From Marinobacter orientalis (GTDB lineage: Bacteria; Pseudomonadota; Gammaproteobacteria; Pseudomonadales; Oleiphilaceae), in the NCBI RefSeq assembly GCF_004792665.1, contig NZ_SRZX01000002.1, positions 186,001-250,000 of the forward strand: a stretch of DNA of 64,000 nucleotides, read 5' to 3'. The notes under the pieces were generated by a model. That model ran no database searches. It saw only the letters and a list, made by a program, of their open reading frames with translations, and was not told where the DNA came from. Shown piece after piece: positions 15,814 through 25,139 of the stretch (within the stretch, counting starts at the first letter, position 1; the number at the start of each line of letters is the position of its first letter). The position numbers and the translations under genes are program-made.

Positions 15814-17952
15814 ATGTTGAACGATTTCAGCCTGATCAGTCATTCCGCAGCAGCCATAGCCTATGGCTTGCTTGCGCTGCTTATTGCCACCCGATACCTT
15901 CGCCGGGATACCGACCGGACGCTGCTTCTGGCTTCTGTCGTCACCGTCATCTGGACCGGATCGCTGGTCGCCCAGAGCCTGTGGGGACAGCCCGGTTTCT
16001 TCGTCCGCTACCTGCTTGAGCTGTTGCGGGATGCCGCCTGGATCACCGTACTGTTCGCACTGTTACAGGATTCTTTCCGCACCGCCAAGCTGGGTGGCAG
16101 CCTGCGCCGGATCCTGGCAATCGCTACCGTTACCCTGGTTGTTCTGCTATCAGGCTCCGCCGTTCTGGAATACGCCTTCGGGCTCACCATTCTCGACGGT
16201 AAAACCAGAGTCGTGGGCCAGATCGCCGTCTCCCTGCTGGGTTTATCGCTGGTTGAGCAGATCTGGCGGAACTCGTTGTCGTTCGGGCGTTCCAGCATGA
16301 AATACATCTGTATCGCGGTAGCCACCCTGTTCGCCTTCGACTTTTTCATGTATGCCGACGCCCTTCTGTTCGGCCGGGTGGCGGAGTCTTTCTGGAGTGC
16401 CCGCGGCCTGGTCAACGCTGCGCTGGTACCCCTGCTCGCCGTCAATGTCATCAACACCCGCAAGCAGCCGGTGGACTTCCAGCTTTCCCGATCCGCCGTG
16501 TTTCATGCCGGTACCCTGATACTGGCCGGCGGCTACCTGCTGTTCCTGGCACTGGGTGGGTATTACGTAAAAACCCTCGGCGGCGACTGGGGCGAGGCCT
16601 TGCAGGTACTCTTTTTCACCGTAGCCCTGGTATTTCTGGCCACATTGCTGGCGTCCCAGCGGGTGAGAGCCAGGCTGATGGTCTTCATCGGCCAGAACTT
16701 CTTCGATTACAAATACGATTACCGGGAAGAATGGCTGAAGATGACCCGGGAAATGGCGGACCTCAGCGACAACCCGCCGTTGCCAGAGCGGGTGATCCGC
16801 ATCCTGACCGGCCTGGTGGAAAGTAACGCCGGCGCCCTGTGGATCCGGGAGGATGAGGGGGACTTCATGCTCAAAACCGCCGTCAACATGGTGACCCCCA
16901 AATACACAACCATCGACGGCAACTCGGAACTGGTCCGGTTTTTCGGTGAGCGTGAGTGGATTATCGACCTTCACGAGTACGAGAGCGACCCGGTGAGCTA
17001 TCACCTTCTGGAAATCCCCGATGCCATCAGCAAAATCCCCGACGGCTGGCTGGTGATTCCCCTGTACCTCGGTAACAACCTTTACGGCATCGCCATGATC
17101 GGCAACCCCTACGCCCGGGTGGAGCTGAACTGGGAAAACTTCGATCTGATCAAGGTGGTGGCCCGGCAAACCTGTAACCTGCTGGCCCAGGCCGACGCGC
17201 AGAACCGGCTCTCACGCGCCATGCAGTTCGAAGCCGTCAGCAAGGCCTCCGCCTTTATGGTCCATGACCTGAAAACAGTGATTGCGCAACTATCGCTGCT
17301 GGTCAAAAACGCCCCCAGGCACCGGGAAAATCCGGCCTTTATCGACGATATGATCAACACCACAGATCACGCGGTTCGCAAGATGTCCAACCTGGTGGAA
17401 CATATCCGCCGGCCGGCAGATGAAACCCTGGTCACCGAAGTGATCGAACTGACCGGCGTTGTCGAGCACCTGGCCGAGCATTATTCGCGCCAACGGCCAG
17501 TCCCACAGGTGATCGGTAACCCGGGAAAAATCTACATCAATGCCGACCGTGACCAGCTCAGCAGCGTCCTTGGCCACCTGATACAGAACGCACAGGACGC
17601 CACGCCCCCCGAGGGAGAGATCACCCTTACCCTGAAAACCGCCAGAGGCAACGTGGTGCTGTTTATCCAGGATACCGGCTACGGCATGACCGAGGAGTTT
17701 ATCCAGACCCAGCTGTTCAAACCCTTCGAGAGTACCAAGGGTTTGACCGGCATGGGTATCGGTGCCTATCAGGCAAGGGAATATGTGCGTAATGTAGGGG
17801 GTAACATCGACGTGACCAGCGAGCCGGGCGTGGGTTCCTGTTTTTCGATCCGCTTCCCGCTCGCCAGGTTTGAGCCGCAACCGACAGCGGCCGGACCCGG
17901 GCCGGAAGAGCTCATCACCGGCAGTACCGAGGCTCAGCAAAATGTCAAATAA
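15814..17952 (+). CDS. prsK: XrtA/PEP-CTERM system sensor histidine kinase PrsK
   Basis: A 712-residue membrane kinase. The first 290 residues contain about eight to nine hydrophobic segments, then a GAF-like region (about 320-460), a dimerisation region with phosphoacceptor His484 in FMVHDLKTVIAQLSLL, and an ATPase domain with N box HLIQNAQDATPP and G boxes DTGYGMTEEF and GMGIGAYQAREY. This architecture matches PrsK of exosortase systems. The gene is followed by prsR and prsT, which supports the assignment. It probably controls exopolysaccharide and PEP-CTERM genes through PrsR and RpoN. Confidence 0.92.
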   Translation: MLNDFSLISHSAAAIAYGLLALLIATRYLRRDTDRTLLLASVVTVIWTGSLVAQSLWGQPGFFVRYLLELLRDAAWITVLFALLQDSFRTAKLGGSLRRILAIATVTLVVLLSGSAVLEYAFGLTILDGKTRVVGQIAVSLLGLSLVEQIWRNSLSFGRSSMKYICIAVATLFAFDFFMYADALLFGRVAESFWSARGLVNAALVPLLAVNVINTRKQPVDFQLSRSAVFHAGTLILAGGYLLFLALGGYYVKTLGGDWGEALQVLFFTVALVFLATLLASQRVRARLMVFIGQNFFDYKYDYREEWLKMTREMADLSDNPPLPERVIRILTGLVESNAGALWIREDEGDFMLKTAVNMVTPKYTTIDGNSELVRFFGEREWIIDLHEYESDPVSYHLLEIPDAISKIPDGWLVIPLYLGNNLYGIAMIGNPYARVELNWENFDLIKVVARQTCNLLAQADAQNRLSRAMQFEAVSKASAFMVHDLKTVIAQLSLLVKNAPRHRENPAFIDDMINTTDHAVRKMSNLVEHIRRPADETLVTEVIELTGVVEHLAEHYSRQRPVPQVIGNPGKIYINADRDQLSSVLGHLIQNAQDATPPEGEITLTLKTARGNVVLFIQDTGYGMTEEFIQTQLFKPFESTKGLTGMGIGAYQAREYVRNVGGNIDVTSEPGVGSCFSIRFPLARFEPQPTAAGPGPEELITGSTEAQQNVK

Positions 17953-18072
17953 CTGACGCAAATGAAATCCATCGAACACTGCCATTGCAAAGTGTCAATG
18001 TTCGGTTAAGAATCAGGGGTGAGAGGATTCATCGCCAGACCATCACACTACGGAAAAGGATTTATAGCCGTT

Positions 18073-19446
18073 GTGAGTAAACGACTTTTAATCGTAGAGG
18101 ACGATCCTGGCCTGCAGAGCCAAATGCGCTGGTGTTTCAGCGAGGATCTCGAAGTAACCGTTGCCGCGGACCGGGAGTCTGCTCTGGCGGCCCTGCGACG
18201 AAACGAGCCAGACGTAATCACCCTGGACCTGGGCCTTCCTCCCGACGCTGGTGGAGCCTCAGAAGGCTTCATATTATTGGAAGAAATCCTGCGGTTATCC
18301 CCCTTGAGCAAGATCATCGTGGTGACCGGTCGGGAAGACAAAGAAAACGCCGTCAAGGCCATCGGCATGGGGGCCAGCGATTTCTACCAGAAGCCCCTGG
18401 ATGCCGACATCCTCACTTTCGTGGTCAACCGTGCATTCCGCTTGGCGGAGCTGGAACGCGACAACCGCGAACTGACGCGCCAGCGCAACGGCACCAGCAT
18501 CAAAGGCATTGTAGCGGCCAGCCCCCAGATGCTGGCCATCTGCCGGACACTGGAAAAGGTCGCCCCCACGGATGTGACCACCCTTATCACCGGTGAGACC
18601 GGTACCGGCAAGGAATTGCTGGCACGCGCCCTCCACGACCTGGGCCACCGCGCGAAGCAGCCCTTCGTGGCCATTAACTGCGCCGCCATTCCCGAGAATC
18701 TCCTGGAAAGCGAACTGTTCGGCTTTGAGAAAGGCTCCTTCACCGGCGCTACCCAGAGCAAGAAAGGCAAGATTGAAAACGCCAACGGCGGCACCCTGTT
18801 CCTGGATGAAATCGGCGACATGCCCATGGCCCTGCAGGCCAAGCTGCTGCGGTTTCTGCAGGAACGGGTGGTCGACCGGGTTGGTTCGGTCAAACCGATA
18901 CCGGTCGACGTGCGGGTGGTGTGTGCTACTCACCGGGACGTTCAGGAGCTCATCACCCAGGGTACTTTCCGCGAAGACCTCTATTACCGCATCAGCGAAA
19001 TCACCCTGGATGTGCCAGCCCTGCGGGATCGGGACGGAGATGGCCTGGTGATTGCCCAGTCATTGCTCAAATCCCTGGGCAAAGATATGGATCGCCCCAA
19101 CCTCGCGTTTACCGAAGACGCCATCAGGGCGATCAAGAACCACCCCTGGCCCGGCAACGTGCGGGAAATGATCAACAAGGTAAAGCGCGCAACCATCATG
19201 GCGGACGGCAAACGGGTAACCGCCGCGGACCTGGAGCTCAACTGCGACGAGGAAAGTACCGAGAGCCAGCTCAACCTGCGGCAAGTGCGTGAAAATGCCG
19301 AACGGGCAGCCATCATGCAGGCGCTTCAATCCTGCGGCTTCAACATGGCACAAGCCTCGCGGCTGCTCGGCATTACCCGGCCGACACTTTACAACCTGAC
19401 CGACAAATACCGGATAGAAACGTCATCTGAATCATCAAGTGCCTGA
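18073..19446 (+). CDS. prsR: XrtA/PEP-CTERM system sigma-54 response regulator PrsR
   Basis: A 457-residue NtrC-family regulator. The receiver domain starts KRLLIVEDDPGLQ and has the phosphoacceptor Asp52 in TLDLGLP. The AAA+ domain has Walker A GETGTGKE at about 174-181, the sigma-54-contact loop GSFTGATQS, and the FLDEIGDM Walker B. A Fis-type helix-turn-helix lies at the C terminus (MAQASRLLGITRPTLYNLTDKY). The GTG at 18073 fits the family start, although the nearest AAGGA is thirteen bases away; an upstream GTG at 18019 would add an unusual leader. It is the partner of PrsK. Confidence 0.92.
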   Translation: MSKRLLIVEDDPGLQSQMRWCFSEDLEVTVAADRESALAALRRNEPDVITLDLGLPPDAGGASEGFILLEEILRLSPLSKIIVVTGREDKENAVKAIGMGASDFYQKPLDADILTFVVNRAFRLAELERDNRELTRQRNGTSIKGIVAASPQMLAICRTLEKVAPTDVTTLITGETGTGKELLARALHDLGHRAKQPFVAINCAAIPENLLESELFGFEKGSFTGATQSKKGKIENANGGTLFLDEIGDMPMALQAKLLRFLQERVVDRVGSVKPIPVDVRVVCATHRDVQELITQGTFREDLYYRISEITLDVPALRDRDGDGLVIAQSLLKSLGKDMDRPNLAFTEDAIRAIKNHPWPGNVREMINKVKRATIMADGKRVTAADLELNCDEESTESQLNLRQVRENAERAAIMQALQSCGFNMAQASRLLGITRPTLYNLTDKYRIETSSESSSA

Positions 19447-19498
19447 ATAGCGGGCAGGGAATCCATAAAAAGACCTAAAAAGGGAAAGGAACAGGGCC

Positions 19499-22201
19499 AT
19501 GAAACCAGTGTCAGCAGTACGTGCCACCCTTCTTTCAGTTGCCATCTCGCTGGCCGTCGCCGGCTGTAGCGGAGGCAATAATGAAGAAATGAGCCAGGAT
19601 GAGATCCGGTACATCAGCCATCTGGACCAGTCGCGCTTTTTCCAGCGCCAGGGCGAGCTCAAGGCCAGTACACTGGAGGCGCGCAGTGCTATTGAAATGC
19701 AGCCAGATCGCGTTGAGCCATATCTCGTCATTATCAATAACCTGCTCACCGCCGGTGACGCCCGCAATGCCGAACGGCAGCTGGATCAACTTCTTTCAAA
19801 CATTGACGAACAGTCTGTAAACCAGCAAAACCTGAACGATGCGGCACTGATCCGCGCCGAAGCCAGCCTGATGCAACGCGAGCTTGATGAAGCACTGGCC
19901 GCCCTCGAAGAGGTAAAAGAGGCGGACCGTGTCCAACAGCTGGAAGCCGCCCTGATCAGGGGGGATATACATCTGGAGGCAGGCCGCCCTGACGAAGCCA
20001 GAGAAGCCTATTCCAATGCCCGGGATATTGATTCCGGTGAGGCGGAACCGCTGATCGGGCTGTCGAAAGTGGCTTACAGTCAGAACGAACCAGAGCAAGG
20101 TGACGAATACATTGCCCAGGCAGAAGAGCTCGACCCGGACAATGTGGAACTCTGGCTCTGGAAAGCCAGGTTGGCCCACGCCGAGGAAGATTGGGCCGAA
20201 GCCGAACTGGCTTACGTCAACGCACTGGAAACCATCGGTCAGTACGACATAATGACGTACCAGAAGTTTGAGACCATGTCGGCTCTGATTGACGTGCTGC
20301 GGGAACAGGGCAAATCCTCCGAAGCCTTTGTCTACGAAGAAATCCTGGCCAGATCAGCGCCTGGCACCATCAAGAGCAACCTGACGGCGGCCCAGGAAGC
20401 ATACAACAACGGCGAACTTGATATCGCAGCGCGTTACCTTGAGGAAGTACTGGCCCAGGCACCTGGCCAGGAACAGGCCGCACTGATGCTGGGCATCATC
20501 CGCTATCGCCAGGGCCGTCCGGAGGAAGCCGAAGCCCTGCTGGCACCGGTTGCCACTATGGAGGACTCCGAACAGGCAAGAAAACTGCTTGCGGCCACCC
20601 GCCTCCAGATGCGCAACCCTGAGGGCGCAAGGGAAATCCTTGCCAATCTCGAAGACCAGGATTCAGACCCGGAAACCCTGGCACTCGTGGGCATCGCCTC
20701 ACTGGTTAGCGGCGACGCCGAGAGCGGAGAGCAGTTCATTGAAAAATCCCTGGACCTGGCCCCCGGTAACAATAATCTGCGATTGCGTTATGCGACCTAT
20801 CTGGTGCGCACCGATCAAACCGACAGGGCCATAGAACAGGCCAAGCAGGTGCTGGAGAATGATCCGGAAACGGAGGAGGCAAGACTGCTGGTCGTTCAGG
20901 CCCATGTATCATCCAACGACAACGAGGCGGCGATTGCCGCTGCTTCCGACTGGGTAAATGAGCAACCAGAAAGTGTTGCCGCACTGGTTACTCGCGGCAA
21001 TGTCGCTGCCAACGCCGGGAATATTGAAGAGGCAAGACAGTATTATCACAGAGCCGAAGAAGCAGATAGCGAGAACCCAGCCCCACTGAACGCCCTGGGC
21101 AATCTCTCACGATTACGCGGCGAAATTGATCAGGCAAAAGACTACTACCACCGAGCCATCGAACTGGACCCGGACAATCGCCAGGCTTTGCAGGGCCTCT
21201 CGTCAGTGATGGCGCGCGAAGAACTGACGGCGCTGATGGAACAAGTCCGGCAAAATCACCCGGATGCCTACAGCCCCAGGCTTGTGCTTCTGGAATCCGC
21301 ATTGCTTAACAATGACACTCAACTGGCCGATGACTTGACCGCAAGCCTGCTTCAACGGGAAGACGAATCCCGTCCTGCCCCGGCGGAATCAGTGGTTGCT
21401 GCCGTTTATCACGGCATTGCCAGCCAGCTGGTACAGCAGGAACGCCTCGACCAGGCCACCGATGTGCTCCGCCGGGGGCGCATACTGTTCCCGGACAACG
21501 AAGAGATCGGCATTCAGGCGGCAGCCGTCCAGTTTACCCAAGGAGATACCAAAGAGGCACGGGACATCCTGAGAGACGTCAAACAGCAACATCCTGAGTC
21601 CGCAGCGCCCTTCCGTATCGAAGCCCGCTATTTTGAAAGGCAGGAAAAGTACCAGGAAGCCGCTGAGCTCTATCAGCTTGCTGTTGAACTGGAACAGAGC
21701 CCCCAGCTGGAAATCGCCCATGCCCGCGCCCTGGCCCGCTCCGGGCAACGCACCAAGGCTGTTGAATCCCTCGAAAACGCGCGACAGGCGTTTCCCCGTA
21801 ACCCTCAGATTCTGATGAGCCTGGCCATGCTGCATCAGCAAAACGAGGCACCGGAAAAGGCGATATCGTCCTACGAAGAACTCCTTGAATTAACGCCGCA
21901 GAACGTGGTGGCTCTCAACAACCTTGCCTGGATCTACCACCAGCAAGGCGACCACCGGGCGATGGAACTGGCCAGGCAAGCCTTTGAACTGAACTCCGAC
22001 AACGCCGCCATCGCCGACACCTACGGCTGGATCCTGTTCAAAGCGGGGCAAACGGAAGAGAGCCTCCCGGTACTGGAAAAGGCCCACAAACTGCAACCGG
22101 ATTCCCAGGAAATCGCCATGCACCTGGCAGAGGCTTATCGCGCCAATGGCCGCGACGTGGATGCAAAACGGATACTGCAAAAGTTTGATGGCGGAGGCTG
22201 A
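19499..22201 (+). CDS. prsT: XrtA/PEP-CTERM system TPR lipoprotein PrsT
   Basis: A 900-residue lipoprotein made of tandem tetratricopeptide repeats. The signal peptide ends in the lipobox LAVAGC (Cys23). TPR signatures recur, for example AEPLIGLSKVAYSQ, APLNALGNLSRLRGEIDQAK and VVALNNLAWIYHQQGDHRAMELA. The length and order prsK-prsR-prsT match exosortase A loci. The family is thought to scaffold assembly or export of the polysaccharide or PEP-CTERM proteins in the envelope. A good ribosome binding site (AAGGAACAGGGCC before ATG) is present. It converges on xrtA. Confidence 0.92.
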   Translation: MKPVSAVRATLLSVAISLAVAGCSGGNNEEMSQDEIRYISHLDQSRFFQRQGELKASTLEARSAIEMQPDRVEPYLVIINNLLTAGDARNAERQLDQLLSNIDEQSVNQQNLNDAALIRAEASLMQRELDEALAALEEVKEADRVQQLEAALIRGDIHLEAGRPDEAREAYSNARDIDSGEAEPLIGLSKVAYSQNEPEQGDEYIAQAEELDPDNVELWLWKARLAHAEEDWAEAELAYVNALETIGQYDIMTYQKFETMSALIDVLREQGKSSEAFVYEEILARSAPGTIKSNLTAAQEAYNNGELDIAARYLEEVLAQAPGQEQAALMLGIIRYRQGRPEEAEALLAPVATMEDSEQARKLLAATRLQMRNPEGAREILANLEDQDSDPETLALVGIASLVSGDAESGEQFIEKSLDLAPGNNNLRLRYATYLVRTDQTDRAIEQAKQVLENDPETEEARLLVVQAHVSSNDNEAAIAAASDWVNEQPESVAALVTRGNVAANAGNIEEARQYYHRAEEADSENPAPLNALGNLSRLRGEIDQAKDYYHRAIELDPDNRQALQGLSSVMAREELTALMEQVRQNHPDAYSPRLVLLESALLNNDTQLADDLTASLLQREDESRPAPAESVVAAVYHGIASQLVQQERLDQATDVLRRGRILFPDNEEIGIQAAAVQFTQGDTKEARDILRDVKQQHPESAAPFRIEARYFERQEKYQEAAELYQLAVELEQSPQLEIAHARALARSGQRTKAVESLENARQAFPRNPQILMSLAMLHQQNEAPEKAISSYEELLELTPQNVVALNNLAWIYHQQGDHRAMELARQAFELNSDNAAIADTYGWILFKAGQTEESLPVLEKAHKLQPDSQEIAMHLAEAYRANGRDVDAKRILQKFDGGG

Positions 22202-22385
22202 CGCCAAAAATAATAGAGAGTAGAACTATCGCGGCAACGTACCTAAAAGTCTCTAGTATTCAGGGGCGATCTCCTATCCTCGTAACAATATTTGATACAT
22301 CATAATATTTCTCGAGTAAGGTCTGGCATAACTATGATAGGACTTCAGGAACTTTGGGGTCACCCTAAGACCAAAGCATTTCGCT
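22202..22385. other. Convergent spacer between prsT and xrtA
   Basis: No gene is visible. The segment holds a six-base hairpin CTTTGG/CCAAAG (about 22354-22378) without a T-run on either strand, so no clear terminator is seen for either convergent gene. Confidence 0.4.
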
Positions 22386-23933
22386 CTACTTTTGAAAGTG
22401 CTGATCAACCTGGTTCACAATCGGCGGCATCACATCGCTCACCAACTCACCAACTGCAGCCTCGCCATCGCAGTCTTCACACGCTGTGCCGAAAATAATC
22501 AGAGAGGCGTCCGTCCGAGGGCTGAAAAAGCCCATTACCTGAGCAAGCTTTGCGCGCCACTGATCTATCTCCCAAAGGCCCGCGACATAATAGCCATAAG
22601 CCAGATGCACATATTTTCCGGAAGACAAGCTTCGCAGAGTCACGCCCTGGAGGGGGACGCCAGAAGGCGACATTACTCTGAAGAACTTCTCTGGCAACCA
22701 CTCATCGCGATCATAGATACGATTATAATACTGAACGAGCTCCGCCCGGTGGCGTTGGTACTCGTAACTGTAAACACCCACAAACAACTGCTGCTCAGGC
22801 CCCGACTCACCAGTAACAGCCCCCCGATCAAACACTGTCTGAACAAAGACAAGATCAGGGTTTCGCACCTGTGGTTTCCAGCCACTCAACCGTTTTCCGA
22901 ACAAAGGCCCATAACGCTCGGTGTTCAAACCAAGATCAAATGAATCCGGTGAGGGCTTTATTTCTCCGGCAGAGGAAGGTAGAAGCGCCAGAAGCAGAAC
23001 TGGCAGCGCGGAGGTAGCTGCAACACCAGACCATAATCGACGGTAACCACCTTTGTCAGTTGCAGGCAGACCGCGGTCGGCTCGAGGTGCCTGTTCCGCA
23101 TTGGTCATTTCCAGTTTTCGGCCAATTAAGAATAGTGGCACCAGAGTCCCCGCAAACACCCACCAGCCGAAGTTATCGTGGTCCCGGATCAGACTCGATT
23201 CCATATTGGTTTCGTAACCCATATAAATGATTACGAAAACCCGAATCCAGTTCGCCAATAACGCGAAGCCCACCGCTGTCAGGAAAAAGACAATTCTTGA
23301 GCGAAGGCACCTGAAATTAAGCTCTCCATACAACGCCGCGAGGGCCTGACCAACCAACAGATATCGTAAGCCAGAGCATCCGTGAGCCACCTCAAAGGCA
23401 CCAACACCAATCAGGTATACGAAGACTCCTTCTACTTCAAAATCAATATCAAAAAATCCCAGCAACAGCCGGTTTATCTCAACCGTAATGACTTGAAGGG
23501 TCCAGGAGAGGTAATCCCATACCGGCACAGTAAAGAAGAGAATACCGACTGGAATGATAAAAGCTTTGACCTGCTGCCAACCCAGAAAAATGGCAAGCGT
23601 ACCCAATAACAGGGGAACTATGGTTAACTCTTGCAGCGCTTGCACTCGCAGGACATCGCCAAGGCCGTACGCAATTAATGCCAGGGCAAAGGGCAACAGC
23701 CACAACGGGTAAAAACCGGGAACAGGTGAATCTCTTTTTACCGTTCGTACAATAAGAACAGCGGAAACCAATAGAAGCAACAAGCCATGGGAGTAGGATT
23801 CGTCAAACTTGAACCAGCGGCTGACAATCCCTTCGACGGTGGGCCATATAAGTAGGAAAAGGGCGCCAAATATTACAAGGAACGGAAGTACCTTCTGAAC
23901 CAAACTGCGATCTTGAATCCTTTCAATCGTCAT
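22386..23933 (-). CDS. xrtA: Exosortase A with fused EpsI domain
   Basis: A 515-residue membrane transpeptidase-like protein that recognises and processes PEP-CTERM proteins. About eight hydrophobic helices cover residues 14-285. The exosortase active-site residues are present: Cys186 in AHGCSGLRYL, Arg231 in LLANWIRV and His252 in RDHDNFGWW. A soluble C-terminal EpsI-type domain (DUF3485; about 320-515) follows, as in many XrtA proteins, with the LVQYYNRI and GLWEIDQWRAKL segments. ATG at 23933 has GGAA eight bases upstream and is preferred to the ATG at 23948. Confidence 0.93.
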   Translation of the reverse strand: MTIERIQDRSLVQKVLPFLVIFGALFLLIWPTVEGIVSRWFKFDESYSHGLLLLLVSAVLIVRTVKRDSPVPGFYPLWLLPFALALIAYGLGDVLRVQALQELTIVPLLLGTLAIFLGWQQVKAFIIPVGILFFTVPVWDYLSWTLQVITVEINRLLLGFFDIDFEVEGVFVYLIGVGAFEVAHGCSGLRYLLVGQALAALYGELNFRCLRSRIVFFLTAVGFALLANWIRVFVIIYMGYETNMESSLIRDHDNFGWWVFAGTLVPLFLIGRKLEMTNAEQAPRADRGLPATDKGGYRRLWSGVAATSALPVLLLALLPSSAGEIKPSPDSFDLGLNTERYGPLFGKRLSGWKPQVRNPDLVFVQTVFDRGAVTGESGPEQQLFVGVYSYEYQRHRAELVQYYNRIYDRDEWLPEKFFRVMSPSGVPLQGVTLRSLSSGKYVHLAYGYYVAGLWEIDQWRAKLAQVMGFFSPRTDASLIIFGTACEDCDGEAAVGELVSDVMPPIVNQVDQHFQK

Positions 23934-23972
23934 ACATCCACTTCCCATATATGTAAATCAGTCCTGGCGGTA

Positions 23973-23990
23973 TTGTGCCTGCATGCACAA
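23973..23990. promoter_or_regulatory. Inverted repeat upstream of xrtA
   Basis: Perfect six-base arms TTGTGC (23973-23978) and GCACAA (23985-23990) with a six-base spacer, about 40 bases before the xrtA start and 18 bases after the preceding gene ends. It could be an operator. On the plus strand it is followed by GTTTTT, but no plus-strand gene ends here. Confidence 0.3.
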
Positions 23991-24008
23991 GTTTTTGCCA
24001 CGACAGGG

Positions 24009-25139
24009 CTACAACCCTACCCTGCGACTGAATGCTCTCGCGATTAACGGGGGACTGGCCGCCTGGATACGATACAGAGCCTTGAGTAGAGGGCTGCGAA
24101 CTACTTGGAACGTGGAGAAATGCACAGGTTCCCCATGAAAGTGTGATTTATAGAACTGCTTCTTACCGGTGCCTGCCAGCAGATCATACGCGCTCGTTAT
24201 TCTGTGGTTGAAAGCAGACTCAATCGCGTACCCCAGGTGGAGATAACCCAGTGACACTTTCGCATCGAAGTCTTCCTCATACCCGGCCTGGAGATTGTAC
24301 CGGCAACCTCTGACCACCAGATCGTATAACACAGAAACACAACGCTGATTGTAAAGGATCAAGCTCATAGCCGGTTTACCACCACATAGGTGCAGCCTTT
24401 CAAGGAGCAGGCGGTGAAACCTGAGCGCCTCCCTATCGAACGCCGGTTTCCCCCATCGGGTCATATGGAATGCGTTGAGGCGCTCAAAAAAGTCCCCATC
24501 ACGACATTGATCGTGGTCCAGAAAAGCAAGCTCACCCTCCTTTTGCAGGTATGCTCTGCGGTTATAGGCTTTCAGCCGGGTATTCTTTCCAAGCCCCGCC
24601 AGCCAGTCATCAAAATAGCCAGAGGTATCGATGCGAATTCCAGTATCGTTGGCACGGCGAATAATCCGGTAGCCTTGTTGCTCCCTAAAGCCCCCGGATT
24701 GGAGATTCGCCAACTGATCCGTGGGCACATCGGTGAAGATCAGCTCATCCCATTCCAGATATTCCAGCGCCGAAACAAGCGCTTCCCTGACCAGGTGCAC
24801 GCAACCACGGCGGGCAATGATTCCGCAATACTCCGTCCGCACCGTCGGCGCAAGCCGCCAGGCATTGCCAATCATGTAAAGGCGGGCAACCCGAATTCCT
24901 GCAGGCGTCACCAGCACCCGGCGGCAGAAAGGGCCGATACCAACAAGCTCATCCTGCGGATCAAAAACACCCAACAGCACCAGCTCCATGCCCAGAACCT
25001 GAGACCAGGTTTCCCACCAGCTATAGAGCCAGGGCCAGCTCATGAACAGAGAGTTGGCGTCAGATGCTTCAAGGCACCTTTGCCATTCGTCCGCCATGCC
25101 GGCAAATTGCGCCTCGGAAACTGGTTTGACCCTCAGCAT
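24009..25139 (-). CDS. BioF2/FemAB-type acetyltransferase-fold protein
   Basis: A 376-residue protein with the CelD/BioF2-like (Acetyltransf_6) layout. The N-terminal part has SLFMSWPWLYSWWETW, a hallmark of this family. The C-terminal GNAT-like half has LNAFHMTRWGKPAF and LYDLVVRGCRYNLQAGYEE, ending in YDLLAGTGKKQFYKSHFH. Such proteins in polysaccharide loci are thought to acylate or aminoacylate sugars. FemAB-like proteins are also common partners of XrtA loci. The start overlaps the upstream stop by seven bases (ATGCTGA). Confidence 0.75.
   Translation of the reverse strand: MLRVKPVSEAQFAGMADEWQRCLEASDANSLFMSWPWLYSWWETWSQVLGMELVLLGVFDPQDELVGIGPFCRRVLVTPAGIRVARLYMIGNAWRLAPTVRTEYCGIIARRGCVHLVREALVSALEYLEWDELIFTDVPTDQLANLQSGGFREQQGYRIIRRANDTGIRIDTSGYFDDWLAGLGKNTRLKAYNRRAYLQKEGELAFLDHDQCRDGDFFERLNAFHMTRWGKPAFDREALRFHRLLLERLHLCGGKPAMSLILYNQRCVSVLYDLVVRGCRYNLQAGYEEDFDAKVSLGYLHLGYAIESAFNHRITSAYDLLAGTGKKQFYKSHFHGEPVHFSTFQVVRSPLLKALYRIQAASPPLIARAFSRRVGL

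Noticed and set aside
16243..17169. 308-codon minus-strand frame inside prsK
   Set aside because: Antisense to a well-supported kinase gene; no homology pattern recognised.
22331..22347. Sigma-54-like motif CTGGCATAACTATGATA between prsT and xrtA
   Set aside because: The -12 element lacks the required GC, and no gene starts in that direction nearby.
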